This document shows positions 1-7,296 of a stretch of DNA of 21,989 bases, piece by piece (the stretch's first letter is position 1; each line of letters begins with the position of its first letter). Location of the stretch: assembly GCA_043736515.1 (NCBI GenBank), contig JAYTCK010000040.1, positions 1 to 21,989 on the forward strand, given 5' to 3'. Under the pieces are notes generated by a model that was not told where the DNA came from, did not search any database, and worked only from the letters and a program-made list of their open reading frames with translations. This stretch comes from MHLP01 sp043736515. Its GTDB lineage: Bacteria > Patescibacteriota > Minisyncoccia > Phycocordibacterales > UBA6899. A program made the translations under genes and the position numbers.

Positions 1-2
1 AG

Positions 3-338
3 CATGTGACCCGCACGAACACCTCGTTTACTTTTGGCGTCGCTCTTTCCTACGGGGGTCGTGCGGAGATTCTCGATGCAATCCATCGGATTCCGGAAGA
101 AAAGCGGTCTGTAATTACCGAGGAAGAGTTTGCTCAATTGTTGTGGACAAAAGACATTCCCGACCCCGATCTTGTTCTCCGCACAAGCGGAGAGGAGCGC
201 CTCTCTAATTTTCTTCCATGGCAGAGCGTGTATAGTGAATTATTTTTTACCAAAACATTTTGGCCCGATTTTTCGCAGGAAGAATTTAAAAATATTCTTG
301 CAGAGTATGCGGAGCGCGATCGTCGCCGAGGAAAATAG
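3..338 (+). CDS. uppS: Undecaprenyl diphosphate synthase (isoprenyl transferase), 3' part only
   Basis: The C-terminal part of a cis-prenyltransferase, which condenses isopentenyl diphosphate units into undecaprenyl diphosphate, the lipid carrier for peptidoglycan precursors at the cytoplasmic membrane. The visible 110 or so residues carry the family signatures ALSYGGRAEI and, further on, RTSGEERLSNFLPWQ, where the Arg, Ser-Gly-Glu and Arg residues bind the diphosphate of isopentenyl diphosphate, followed by the usual SELFF...WPDFS ending. The family is normally about 230-250 residues, so more than half lies upstream of the window. The GTG at 6 is therefore internal and not a start. The stop is TAG at 336-338. 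Identity is secure because the C-terminal signature is nearly invariant. Confidence 0.93.
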   Translation, partial: HVTRTNTSFTFGVALSYGGRAEILDAIHRIPEEKRSVITEEEFAQLLWTKDIPDPDLVLRTSGEERLSNFLPWQSVYSELFFTKTFWPDFSQEEFKNILAEYAERDRRRGK

Positions 339-356
339 CATACACGACGCTTGATT

Positions 357-384
357 TTGTTATTTTTTCAAAATTTCGCATAAT
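357..384 (+). promoter_or_regulatory. Possible promoter of the RluA-type gene
   Basis: TTGTTA (357-362), a 16-base spacer and CATAAT (379-384). The ATG at 394 lies nine bases after the -10 box and has no Shine-Dalgarno sequence, so the transcript would be nearly leaderless. The match is modest and was found by eye. Confidence 0.35.
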
Positions 385-393
385 AAATAAACC

Positions 394-1098
394 ATGGAGC
401 CCATCATACTTTTTGAGGATAATGACATACTGGTTGTTGATAAACCAGCAGGCCTCGTTGTTCATTCCGATGGCCGGACAGAAGAGCCGACACTTTCCGA
501 CTGGGTTATCCAAAAATATTCCAACATTAAAGATGTTGGAGGTTTGCACACGCTTGATTCAGAGCGTTATGCGCCGCGTGCTGGCATACTCCACCGTCTT
601 GATCGTGAGACTTCGGGTGTAATTATTATTGCAAAGAATGATGAAACATTTTATTTTTTGCAGCGGCAGTTTCTCGATCACACGGTGCAAAAAACTTACA
701 ATGCGTTTGTGCACGGCGTACTGAGAGAGCCGGAGGGTACAATCGACCTTCCGATCGGTCGCAGCCGCAGCGACTTTCGCAGGTGGGCGACGGGCAATGA
801 TGCACGGGGGACTCTTCGTCCCGCCGAAACTCATTACCGTGTACTCAAAGAAAACGGCTCATATTCATTCCTTGAGCTTCGTCCAAAAACAGGTCGAACC
901 CACCAGCTCCGCGTCCATCTCCTTTCAATAGGGCATCCAATCCTTTGCGATACACGGTATGAGAGCCCTACCGGGCTTGGCTTTGAGCGACTCGCGCTCC
1001 ACGCCTACGCACTCACTATTCGCGTTTCCGAAAAGAGTACTCACACCTTTGAAGCCCCGCTCCCTCACGATTTTCTCCGCGCCTCCGCAAGCTTCTAA
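394..1098 (+). CDS. RluA-family RNA pseudouridine synthase
   Basis: Isomerises specific uridines in rRNA or tRNA to pseudouridine in the cytoplasm. The 234-residue protein opens with the usual LFEDNDILVVDKPAGLVVH, has the catalytic motif HRLDRETSG at residues 67-75 with D70 as the catalytic aspartate, and the RluA-type KTGRTHQLRVHL around residue 170 with the basic residues that hold the target phosphate. Length fits a single-domain RluA member without an S4 domain. The CDxRYES segment near the C-terminus is also typical. The ATG at 394 has no ribosome binding site but sits just after a -10-like CATAAT, which suits a leaderless mRNA. Which uridine is modified cannot be told from the sequence, so I give no gene symbol (rluA, rluC and rluD are all possible). 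Confidence 0.9.
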   Translation: MEPIILFEDNDILVVDKPAGLVVHSDGRTEEPTLSDWVIQKYSNIKDVGGLHTLDSERYAPRAGILHRLDRETSGVIIIAKNDETFYFLQRQFLDHTVQKTYNAFVHGVLREPEGTIDLPIGRSRSDFRRWATGNDARGTLRPAETHYRVLKENGSYSFLELRPKTGRTHQLRVHLLSIGHPILCDTRYESPTGLGFERLALHAYALTIRVSEKSTHTFEAPLPHDFLRASASF

Positions 1099-1106
1099 CA
1101 CCATCT

Positions 1107-1129
1107 ATGTCAAGGCCTTGCCTTGACAT
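1107..1129. repeat. REP-like palindrome, left of the RAYT transposase
   Basis: A 10-bp perfect stem (ATGTCAAGGC, 1107-1116) with loop CTT and complement (1120-1129). The same 23 bases recur exactly at 1875-1897. It overlaps the transposase 3' end: the last four codons (K-A-R-P) and the TGA stop at 1110-1112 lie inside the palindrome. There is no T-run, so it is unlikely to be a simple terminator. REP hairpins paired with RAYT genes are the known parallel. Confidence 0.8.
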
Positions 1130-1817
1130 TCGCTATTTCCGCAAAATCATCAACTACTGAGTATTTGATCCAATCTTCAACATGGCCCTTAAAATCCCCA
1201 ACTTTTTCAAAATATTCTGGAAAGGCAAGTTTATTGATAATAACGTTTTGAGGTCTAGTGGCGCCATGCGCGTAGTCGGCATAACTGGAGTAAGGGTAGG
1301 TTTGAATAAATTTCTCCGATTCTTTCCGGTTTCTGAGTTCGTGTTCTTTCCATTTTTCATCAATGATTCCCAGTGGATTGAGATGAATATAAGCAAAAAG
1401 ATACTTGAGATGGGTATCTCGACTGAGATGCACCGCCTTGAATTTGCCCTGAAAGAGTACCCCATTTCTTTCATACCGCTTATTGAAGTACATTGCGTAC
1501 GCGGTGGAAAGCTTTTGCATAAATGTCGAGATCCCATTTTCAGACTGCTCATGAAGAAGCAGGTGAAAATGATTTGGCATAAGACAATATGCACCAATGT
1601 TCGTTAGGGTTGCTTCGCGTGGGATAGAAAATAAATCTTTAAACGCATGACGAGTAAGATCGCTCCGATGCGTCGGGACTGCGTTGTTGCAGAGATAAAG
1701 GAGGGAGATAAAACGTTGATGATCCTCTTCGTCAAGAAAAATCTGCCGCCTATCTGTGCCACGATTATATACATGATAGTATTCATCCGTTGCAAAATGA
1801 ATGGGACGCATCGACAT
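1110..1817 (-). CDS. RAYT / IS200-like Y1 transposase (HUH endonuclease)
   Basis: A 235-residue Y1 transposase-domain protein of the REP-associated tyrosine transposase kind. It has the N-terminal YYHVYNRGTDRRQIF motif, the metal-binding HUH pair in CLMPNHFHLLL (H83 and H85), and the tyrosine-bearing helix STAYAMYFNKRY (Y107 or Y110 is the likely nucleophile), followed by GVLFQGKFK and YIHLNPLG. Such proteins cut and rejoin single-stranded DNA at hairpins. The gene is intact and sits between two copies of one palindrome (1107-1129 and 1871-1901), its presumed substrates. It is inserted antisense between the RluA-type gene and rplS. ATG at 1817 or 1811 are both possible and no Shine-Dalgarno sequence is seen. 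The domain call is firm; mobility today is not shown. Confidence 0.9.
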   Translation of the reverse strand: MSMRPIHFATDEYYHVYNRGTDRRQIFLDEEDHQRFISLLYLCNNAVPTHRSDLTRHAFKDLFSIPREATLTNIGAYCLMPNHFHLLLHEQSENGISTFMQKLSTAYAMYFNKRYERNGVLFQGKFKAVHLSRDTHLKYLFAYIHLNPLGIIDEKWKEHELRNRKESEKFIQTYPYSSYADYAHGATRPQNVIINKLAFPEYFEKVGDFKGHVEDWIKYSVVDDFAEIANVKARP

Positions 1818-1870
1818 GAAAGGTAAAGTTAGCTAGTTAAAAGCTTGTGTATTATTTTCTCCTAAGGGCA

Positions 1871-1901
1871 AAATATGTCAAGGCCTTGCCTTGACATATT
1901 T
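1871..1901. repeat. REP-like palindrome, right of the RAYT transposase and upstream of rplS
   Basis: A 14-bp perfect stem (1871-1884 with 1888-1901) and loop CTT. Its central 23 bases are identical to the palindrome at 1107-1129. It ends ten bases before the Shine-Dalgarno sequence of rplS, so a hairpin here could also affect L19 expression. Each arm pair contains TTGACA, a consensus -35, but no well-spaced -10 follows. Confidence 0.85.
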
Positions 1902-1926
1902 GCATGGAAAGAGGAGGTGTGATAGA

Positions 1927-2388
1927 TTGCTTCACATTATGAATACGGCATTACACAGCAAATTTACGCTTTCTCCCGTCAACATGAAAGCGCGCAAATC
2001 ACTAGAATTTAGTGCGGGTGACACAGTACGCGTATGGGTCAAAGTCCTCGAAGATGCAGAAAAGAAAAAGTATCGTCTCCAAGCTTTTGAGGGCTTGGTG
2101 CTTGCGCGCAAGCATGGTGGCGAACCCGGAGCAACTTTTACTGTGCGCAAGATCGCGAGCGGGGTAGGTGTTGAGCGTATTTTTCCTCTGTATGCCCCTG
2201 CGATCGATAAAATTGAATTAGTGAAACGCTCTCAAGTGCGACGCTCAAAGCTCTACTATGTTCGTGAGAAGGCCGTCCGCGATGTCCGCCGTAAGATGAA
2301 GCAGACACGCATGGGAGGCGGTTCAACAAAAGATTTTGAAGAAGTGCATGTCCCCATCGTTGCTGAAGAAGCAGCAAAGGCTGAATAA
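1927..2388 (+). CDS. rplS: 50S ribosomal protein L19
   Basis: Structural protein of the large subunit at the interface with the 30S subunit. It has the family core FSAGDTVRVWVKV, an AFEGLVLARK segment, TFTVRKIASGVGVERIFPLYAP and IDKIELVKRSQVRRSKLYYVR, then a basic tail and a short acidic, Ala-rich end. I choose the TTG at 1927 because AGGAGG at 1912-1917 lies nine bases before it; the ATG at 1939 (protein MNTALHSKF...) is 21 bases away from that site and is the main alternative. The gene is alone: the RAYT unit is upstream and a strong terminator overlaps its stop codon. In most bacteria rplS follows trmD; here the upstream neighbourhood has been altered by the transposase. Confidence 0.93.
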   Translation: MLHIMNTALHSKFTLSPVNMKARKSLEFSAGDTVRVWVKVLEDAEKKKYRLQAFEGLVLARKHGGEPGATFTVRKIASGVGVERIFPLYAPAIDKIELVKRSQVRRSKLYYVREKAVRDVRRKMKQTRMGGGSTKDFEEVHVPIVAEEAAKAE

Positions 2389-2413
2389 AAAAACGGGGCG
2401 ACCCGTTTTTTTT
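2387..2413 (+). terminator. Rho-independent terminator of rplS
   Basis: An A-rich arm ending ACGGG (2387-2397), loop GCGA, then CCCG and a T-run to 2413, giving an 11-bp stem. It begins within the TAA stop. Confidence 0.85.
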
Positions 2414-2441
2414 GTTAAAGTTAATTGGTATGCGCTTAAAC

Positions 2442-2470
2442 TTGAGATATTTGTATATTTTGTTTACAAT
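2442..2470 (+). promoter_or_regulatory. Promoter of the LAGLIDADG gene, leaderless layout
   Basis: TTGAGA (2442-2447), 17-base spacer, TACAAT (2465-2470). The ATG at 2477 is seven bases after the -10, right where transcription would begin, and no Shine-Dalgarno sequence is present. Confidence 0.6.
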
Positions 2471-2476
2471 AAAAAC

Positions 2477-3142
2477 ATGGGACTACGAGGGCCAAAACCG
2501 AAGGGGAAGGTAAAAATAGAATGGTCATCTGATTTTGCATACGCAATAGGGCTTATTGTTTCCGATGGCAATCTTTCCTCTGATGGCCGCCACGTTCTTT
2601 TCACATCTAAAGACAACGAGCTTGCACTGAAGTTTCAACATGCATTACGAATCTCGGGACACATTGGAAAAAAGGCAAGTGGATTCAAAAAAGAAAAAAA
2701 ATATTTTGTTGTACAGTTTAGTGACGTTTTGTTTCATGATTTTCTTCGGTCCATAGGAATCATGCCCAACAAGTCTAAAATTATTGGAAAAATAGCACTC
2801 CCAAAGAAATACTTTTTTGATTTTCTACGCGGTTCATTTGATGGTGACGGAAGTTTTTACTCATATTGGGATCCACGCTGGAAATCAAGCTTCATGTTTT
2901 ACACTATTTTTGCTTCTGCAAGTTCTCTGCATATTGACTGGCTACGTTCCGTTATTTTCCAGAAATTGGGAGTTATGGGACATATTAGTGCCGATGGAAA
3001 GAAAAGCACCCTTCAATTAAAATACGCAAAGGGGGACTCTTGGAAAATTCTGAAAAGCATGTATTATAGCGATACTGTCGTTTGTCTCAGTCGAAAACGA
3101 CGCAAAGTAGAGAAAGCTCTCGCAGTTGAAAAGAGTGTTTGA
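2477..3142 (+). CDS. Free-standing LAGLIDADG homing endonuclease
   Basis: A 221-residue protein with two LAGLIDADG-type helices: AYAIGLIVSDG at residues 21-31 and DFLRGSFDGDG at 115-125. Each ends in the acidic residue that binds catalytic metal (D30 and D124 or nearby), so this is a two-motif single-chain enzyme expected to cut a long, nearly unique DNA site. It is not inside an intron or intein that I can see: it lies between rplS and tRNA-Leu, with its stop only eight bases before the tRNA. The reading frame extends further upstream, but those codons read through the rplS terminator, and the promoter at 2442-2470 fixes the ATG at 2477. It may have maturase-like relatives, but nothing here needs splicing. 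Target unknown. Confidence 0.85.
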   Translation: MGLRGPKPKGKVKIEWSSDFAYAIGLIVSDGNLSSDGRHVLFTSKDNELALKFQHALRISGHIGKKASGFKKEKKYFVVQFSDVLFHDFLRSIGIMPNKSKIIGKIALPKKYFFDFLRGSFDGDGSFYSYWDPRWKSSFMFYTIFASASSLHIDWLRSVIFQKLGVMGHISADGKKSTLQLKYAKGDSWKILKSMYYSDTVVCLSRKRRKVEKALAVEKSV

Positions 3143-3150
3143 CAAATTTT

Positions 3151-3232
3151 GCCCAGGTGTCGTAATTGGTAGCCGAGCACGCTTGAGGTGCGTGTCCCGT
3201 AAGGGGTGGAGGTTCAAGTCCTCTCCTGGGCA
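3151..3232 (+). tRNA. tRNA-Leu (anticodon GAG)
   Basis: Acceptor GCCCAGG pairs with CCTGGGC (3225-3231), discriminator A at 3232. The anticodon stem CACGC/GCGTG encloses TTGAGGT, so the anticodon is GAG, reading CUC/CUU. A long variable arm (TCCCGTAAGGGG) marks a class II tRNA, and the T-loop is TTCAAGT. No CCA is encoded. It starts eight bases after the LAGLIDADG gene. Confidence 0.95.
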
Positions 3233-3238
3233 CAAAAT

Positions 3239-3270
3239 AAAAGAACCACCGCATGGTGGTTCTTTTGTTT
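3239..3270 (+). terminator. Terminator of tRNA-Leu(GAG)
   Basis: A 12-bp stem, AAAAGAACCACC (3239-3250) with GGTGGTTCTTTT (3255-3266), loop GCAT, followed by a T-rich stretch. Confidence 0.85.
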
Positions 3271-3303
3271 TGTCCCAGAGAAAGTGCCCTGTGGCACCTT
3301 CGA

Positions 3304-3391
3304 GAGAGGACTTGAAGACCTTGGTGATGTTTTGGCTCTGCAAAACCACCAAGGTGTACTGTCCCCGTAGGGGAAAAGTCCTCTCCTGGGC
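3304..3391 (+). repeat. Foldable three-way-junction element built partly from tRNA-Leu sequence
   Basis: Outer stem GAGAGGACTT (3304-3313) with AAGTCCTCTC (3376-3385). Inside it a long hairpin, CCTTGGTG (3319-3326) with CACCAAGG (3347-3354), continues as GTTTTG/CAAAAC, and a short hairpin CCCC-GTA-GGGG lies at 3363-3373. The 16 bases at 3376-3391 are identical to the tRNA-Leu T-arm and acceptor end (3216-3231), and 3304-3316 is an exact inverted copy of 13 bases of the same T-arm (3213-3225). A related element lies at 9069-9137. It could be a structured RNA, a tRNA relic or a miniature element. Confidence 0.55.
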
Positions 3392-3476
3392 TCCTCCTGA
3401 TCACTTTATAGAAGATGCAGATGGAGAGAATGGACAAGGGTGAACAACGAAAAATGGGAACTCGATTTATATGCTG

Positions 3477-3562
3477 TGTGGGCGTGGGGAGACTCGAACT
3501 CCCAACCCTTACGGGATACGCTTCTGAGACGTACGCGTATACCAATTCCGCCACACGCCCAC
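3477..3562 (-). tRNA. tRNA-Leu (anticodon CAG)
   Basis: On the minus strand the acceptor GTGGGCG (3556-3562) pairs with CGCCCAC (3478-3484), with discriminator A. The anticodon stem TACGT/GCGTA holds CTCAGAA, giving anticodon CAG (reads CUG). Long variable arm TATCCCGTAAGGGTT and T-loop TTCGAGT. No encoded CCA. It converges with tRNA-Leu(GAG); about 245 bases lie between them. Confidence 0.95.
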
Positions 3563-3580
3563 ACAGTAAACAATTCTCTG

Positions 3581-3612
3581 ACATACGCGGCTACCAGTTA
3601 CTCCACGTGCCC
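3581..3612 (-). pseudogene. Fragment resembling the 5' half of tRNA-Leu
   Basis: Read on the minus strand, this stretch aligns with the acceptor and D-arm of tRNA-Leu(GAG) and shares the D-loop core TGGTAGCCG preceded by GTAA. It has no matching anticodon or T-arm, so it is a relic at most. It lies just upstream of tRNA-Leu(CAG) and would be in its leader. Confidence 0.35.
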
Positions 3613-3669
3613 TATTTAAATACTGCTCACCCGCTCCGAAAGTCTAGCAAAAGGTGGTGATTTTATCTA

Positions 3670-3766
3670 CACACTAGCGTCCGATAAGGTTTTACTCATA
3701 TATGTCCGTATGCATATTATTTGGCAATCTGTCAATCTTTACGATGTAGTGTTGAGTGCTAGTGTG
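3670..3766. repeat. Spaced inverted repeat upstream of prkA
   Basis: CACACTAGC at 3670-3678 and its exact complement GCTAGTGTG at 3758-3766, about 80 bases apart. The non-coding stretch 3613-3860 holds no gene. It also has TTGACA at 3787-3792, but I find no well-spaced -10, so the prkA promoter is unresolved. The arms could be a regulator site or chance. Confidence 0.3.
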
Positions 3767-3860
3767 AGATTAGTTACTATTGTTTTTTGACAATTGAAAC
3801 CCATACTATTTGTCGTATTGGGTGGCTGTTAATTAACTCTTCAACCAAGGAGCTTCTGTA

Positions 3861-5789
3861 ATGAATACCAAAGTACTCGAGCGGTTTGCTGAACGTTACA
3901 ACCGTACGCGTGAAGAGGAAATTTCACTCGAAGAATATCTGAATGAATGCAAACGGAATTCTCTTGCGTACGCCACTGCCGCAGAGCGCATGCTCAAGGC
4001 GATCGGCGAACCGCAAAAGATCGATACGATCAATGATCCCGTGTTGTCGCGAATTTTCGCAAACAAGGTCATCAAGTATTACCCGGCGTTCAATGCGTTT
4101 TACGGACTGGAAGATCCCATCGAACAAGTGGTGTCCTACTTCCGTCACGCGGCCCAAGGCCTCGAAGAAAAAAAGCAGATTCTGTATTTGCTTGGGCCAG
4201 TCGGCGGCGGCAAGAGCTCCATTGCGGAGCGCTTGAAGCAGCTTATGGAAATGCAACCCTTCTACGCCATCAAGGGCTCGCCGGTGAACGAATCACCGCT
4301 CGGACTTTTTACTGAGCATGAAGACGGCGAAGTACTCGAGAAGGAGTATGGAATCCCGCGGCGTTATCTCAATCGCGTGCGCTCACCATGGGCGGTGAAA
4401 CGGCTCGAAGAATTTGGCGGGGATGTCCGCAAGTTCACAGTTGTGCGTCGTTATCCATCGATCTTGAAGCAGACCGCTATTGCGAAGACCGAGCCAGGAG
4501 ACGAAAACAACCAGGACATCAGCTCGCTTGTCGGCAAAGTCGACATTCGCAAGCTCGAAAGCCATTCGCAGGACGATCCTGACGCGTACAGCTATTCTGG
4601 CGGCCTATGTTTGGCAAACCAAGGACTCCTCGAATTTGTCGAGATGTTCAAGGCGCCGATCAAAGTGCTCCACCCCCTCCTTACTGCGACGCAGGAAGGT
4701 AACTACAAGGGGACCGAAGGGTTTGGCGCTATCCCGTTCGATGGTGTCGTCATGGCACACTCAAACGAAAGCGAATGGAAAGCATTTAAGAACAACAAGA
4801 ATAATGAGGCGTTCCTTGACCGTATCTATATTGTCAAAGTGCCCTATTGTTTGCGTGTCTCTGAAGAGATCAAAATCTACGAAAAGCTTCTGCGTAATTC
4901 TGAATTGGAAAAGGCAACGTGTGCACCCGGCACACTCAAGATGATGGCGCAGTTCGCTGTGCTTACCCGCTTGAAAGAGCCGGAGAATTCATCGATGTTT
5001 TCCAAAATGAGGATCTATGATGGTGAAAACCTCAAAGACACCGACCCGAAAGCGAAGTCGTTTCAGGAATACCGTGATTACGCCGGCGTTGATGAAGGCA
5101 TGAGTGGCATCTCGACGCGTTTTGCGTTCAAGATTATCAGCAAAGTTTTCAACTTTGACTCGATAGAAGTTGCTGCAAATCCCGTGCATCTTATGCATGT
5201 GCTCGAGCAACAGATCGAGCGGGAACAATTTGCTCCCGAGCTCGAACAAAAGTATCTTGCGTACATCAAAGAGCACCTCGCTGTGAGATATGCCGAGTTC
5301 ATCGGCAAAGAGATCCAGACCGCGTACCTCGAGAGTTATACCGAATACGGTCAGAACATTTTTGATCGCTATGTCACCTACGCCGACTTTTGGATCCAGG
5401 ACCAGGAATACCGCGACACCGATACGGGTGAGACATTTGACCGAGCTTCGCTCAATGCTGAACTCGAAAAGATCGAGAAGCCCGCGGGTATTTCGAATCC
5501 CAAAGACTTCCGTAGTGAGATCGTCAATTTCGTGCTCCGTGCACGGGCGAACAATTCGGGTAACAATCCGAAGTGGACGAGTTATGAAAAGCTGCGATTG
5601 GTGATCGAGAAGAAGATGTTCTCCAATACTGAAGAGCTTCTTCCCGTCATCAGCTTTAACGCCAAAGCAAGTGCGGATGTTGCCAAAAAACATGAGGAAT
5701 TCGTTGAACGCATGGTCATAAGGGGATATACGCCAAAGCAAGTGCGGCTCCTTTGTGATTGGTATTCGCGTGTTCGCAAATCGTCTTAA
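3861..5789 (+). CDS. prkA: PrkA (YeaG) AAA+ serine protein kinase
   Basis: Cytoplasmic AAA+ protein linked in other bacteria to protein phosphorylation, the nitrogen-starvation response (E. coli YeaG) and sporulation (Bacillus PrkA). At 642 residues it is the usual full length. The N-terminal AAA domain has Walker A GPVGGGKSS at 112-120, the family block PVNESPLGLF soon after, and FDGVVMAHSNESEW at about 293-306, followed by LDRIYIVKVPYCLRVSEE. The C-terminal part corresponds to the PrkA kinase-like domain. ATG at 3861 has AAGGAG nine bases upstream. A strong terminator follows the stop, then yeaH and ycgB, which are its standard partners. The gene has stronger ribosome binding signals and looks richer in G+C than the genes on either side. 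Confidence 0.96.
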   Translation: MNTKVLERFAERYNRTREEEISLEEYLNECKRNSLAYATAAERMLKAIGEPQKIDTINDPVLSRIFANKVIKYYPAFNAFYGLEDPIEQVVSYFRHAAQGLEEKKQILYLLGPVGGGKSSIAERLKQLMEMQPFYAIKGSPVNESPLGLFTEHEDGEVLEKEYGIPRRYLNRVRSPWAVKRLEEFGGDVRKFTVVRRYPSILKQTAIAKTEPGDENNQDISSLVGKVDIRKLESHSQDDPDAYSYSGGLCLANQGLLEFVEMFKAPIKVLHPLLTATQEGNYKGTEGFGAIPFDGVVMAHSNESEWKAFKNNKNNEAFLDRIYIVKVPYCLRVSEEIKIYEKLLRNSELEKATCAPGTLKMMAQFAVLTRLKEPENSSMFSKMRIYDGENLKDTDPKAKSFQEYRDYAGVDEGMSGISTRFAFKIISKVFNFDSIEVAANPVHLMHVLEQQIEREQFAPELEQKYLAYIKEHLAVRYAEFIGKEIQTAYLESYTEYGQNIFDRYVTYADFWIQDQEYRDTDTGETFDRASLNAELEKIEKPAGISNPKDFRSEIVNFVLRARANNSGNNPKWTSYEKLRLVIEKKMFSNTEELLPVISFNAKASADVAKKHEEFVERMVIRGYTPKQVRLLCDWYSRVRKSS

Positions 5790-5842
5790 GGCTGTGTAGG
5801 CTTTCACCCTCGCTCTTCTTTGGAAAGTGCGGGTTAACCGAA

Positions 5843-5868
5843 GGGTGCGCAGTGCGCACCCTTTTTTT
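5843..5868 (+). terminator. Terminator between prkA and yeaH
   Basis: A very strong hairpin: GGGTGCGC (5843-5850), loop AGT, GCGCACCC, then seven T. It ends 30 bases before the yeaH start, so yeaH-ycgB either depend on read-through or have a promoter in this short gap. Confidence 0.9.
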
Positions 5869-5897
5869 CTTAGAACTTTCTTTTCAAGGAGAACGAG

Positions 5898-7295
5898 ATG
5901 ACTGACCACATCGTTGACCGGCGTCCTGCTGGCAAGAACAAGTCCATCGGTAATCGCGAGCGTTTTTTGCACCGCAACAAGGATCGTATCCGAGAAGCGG
6001 TAAAGCGGTCATTGGAAGGACGAGATATCAGCGACATTGATAAAGACGAGGATGTACGTATTCCGAGAAAGGACATCATCGAGCCGGTGTTCGGTCATGG
6101 ACCGGGCGGCAAACGCGAGATGGTGCATCCGGGCAACAAGGAATATGTACAGGGAGACCGACTGAAGCGGCCAGAGGGTGGCGGCAAAGGTGCTGGCAAA
6201 GGTGATGCATCTGATTCGGGCGAGGGTGAGGATGATTTCATCTTTACCCTTACACGCGAAGAGCTCATGGAATACTTCTTCGAAGATCTGGCGCTTCCCA
6301 GCATGATTCGCAAGATCATTGCTGAGACGACCGAGTTCAAATCGCAGCGCGCAGGATTCTCAAACGACGGCACGCCGAACAATCTTGCACTCGTTCGTTC
6401 AATGAGGCACAGGATCGGGCGACGCATCGGCACGGGAATACCAGGGGCTCTGCATCAGATTGCCGAGCAATTCGAATTGCTGAAGTCACTCTACTATTCG
6501 ACTAAGCCATCCAATGAAGACACGGCGGGAGGTATGCATCATACGTATCCCGAGATTCATGAAGAGATGCAGGCGGAGATCGAACACGTGAGCAGACAGC
6601 TGGTTACGTTGGATCCGATCGACCTTGCGTATCGTAGGGGTGAAGCATATCTCAACGCGCTCATTGTTGCAGATGAAGAATTTGTCGAACTGACCGCTCG
6701 CTTCAACAGGATTCCTCCTCTTGATCCGATCGATATGCGTTACCGCAGTCGTATTCGCCTCCCGAAGCCGATGACGAAGGCCGTCATGTTCTGTTTGATG
6801 GACATTTCAGGCTCGATGGATGAAGACAGGAAGAACTTGTCCAAGCGATTTTTCATTCTCTTGTACCTGTTCCTCACACGGAATTATGAAAAGATCGATC
6901 TTGTTTTTATTCGTCACCACACGCAGGCGTCGGAGGTAACCGAGGATGAGTTTTTCCATTCCACCGAAACTGGTGGCACCGTAGTGTCGAGTGCGCTCAT
7001 CCTCATGGAAGAGATCATTCGTGCGCGGTACCCGACAAGCGAGTGGAACATCTACGGTGCGCAGGCATCAGATGGGGACAACTGGCACAATGATAGTTCA
7101 CGTTGCACCGATTTGCTCGTAAACAACCTTCTGCCTCTTTGTCAGTATTTCGCTTATGTGCAGGTGGTAAAAGCGCAGCAGAATTTGTGGGATGAATATG
7201 CAAAAATCAATAAGCGAAACTTTGCTATGAAAAAAGTTGAAGTGGCATCGGATATCTATCCGGTTTTCCGTGAACTGTTCAAAAAGGAGGCTTGA
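5898..7295 (+). CDS. yeaH: YeaH/UPF0229 family protein, VWA-like
   Basis: Member of the DUF444/UPF0229 family that is nearly always encoded next to PrkA and SpoVR; the biochemical role is not settled. The 465-residue protein has a highly charged N-terminal region (many Lys, Arg, Asp), a Gly/Ser/Asp linker around residues 90-115, and a C-terminal von Willebrand A-like fold with the metal-site motif DISGSM (D302, S304, S306) and a likely metal-site threonine in ETGGTVVSSAL. AAGGAG stands six bases before the ATG. The stop TGA is one base before the ycgB ATG, so translation of the two is probably coupled. The E. coli relative is slightly shorter (about 430). The protein is probably an adaptor or partner of the kinase. 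Confidence 0.93.
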   Translation: MTDHIVDRRPAGKNKSIGNRERFLHRNKDRIREAVKRSLEGRDISDIDKDEDVRIPRKDIIEPVFGHGPGGKREMVHPGNKEYVQGDRLKRPEGGGKGAGKGDASDSGEGEDDFIFTLTREELMEYFFEDLALPSMIRKIIAETTEFKSQRAGFSNDGTPNNLALVRSMRHRIGRRIGTGIPGALHQIAEQFELLKSLYYSTKPSNEDTAGGMHHTYPEIHEEMQAEIEHVSRQLVTLDPIDLAYRRGEAYLNALIVADEEFVELTARFNRIPPLDPIDMRYRSRIRLPKPMTKAVMFCLMDISGSMDEDRKNLSKRFFILLYLFLTRNYEKIDLVFIRHHTQASEVTEDEFFHSTETGGTVVSSALILMEEIIRARYPTSEWNIYGAQASDGDNWHNDSSRCTDLLVNNLLPLCQYFAYVQVVKAQQNLWDEYAKINKRNFAMKKVEVASDIYPVFRELFKKEA

Positions 7296-7296
7296 G

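Noticed and set aside
1182..1607. Plus-strand frame of 141 codons inside the transposase gene
   Set aside because: Antisense shadow of the RAYT gene with no motif.
3087..3584. Frames across the tRNA-Leu region on both strands
   Set aside because: They overlap two confident tRNAs and the foldable element; translations are tRNA-derived.
3787..3810. TTGACA...TACTAT as the prkA promoter
   Set aside because: The spacer is only 11 bases, too short for a sigma-70 type promoter.
4989..5972. Long minus-strand frame of 327 codons under prkA
   Set aside because: It lies antisense to the well-supported prkA gene, has no domain, and arises from the codon usage of that gene.
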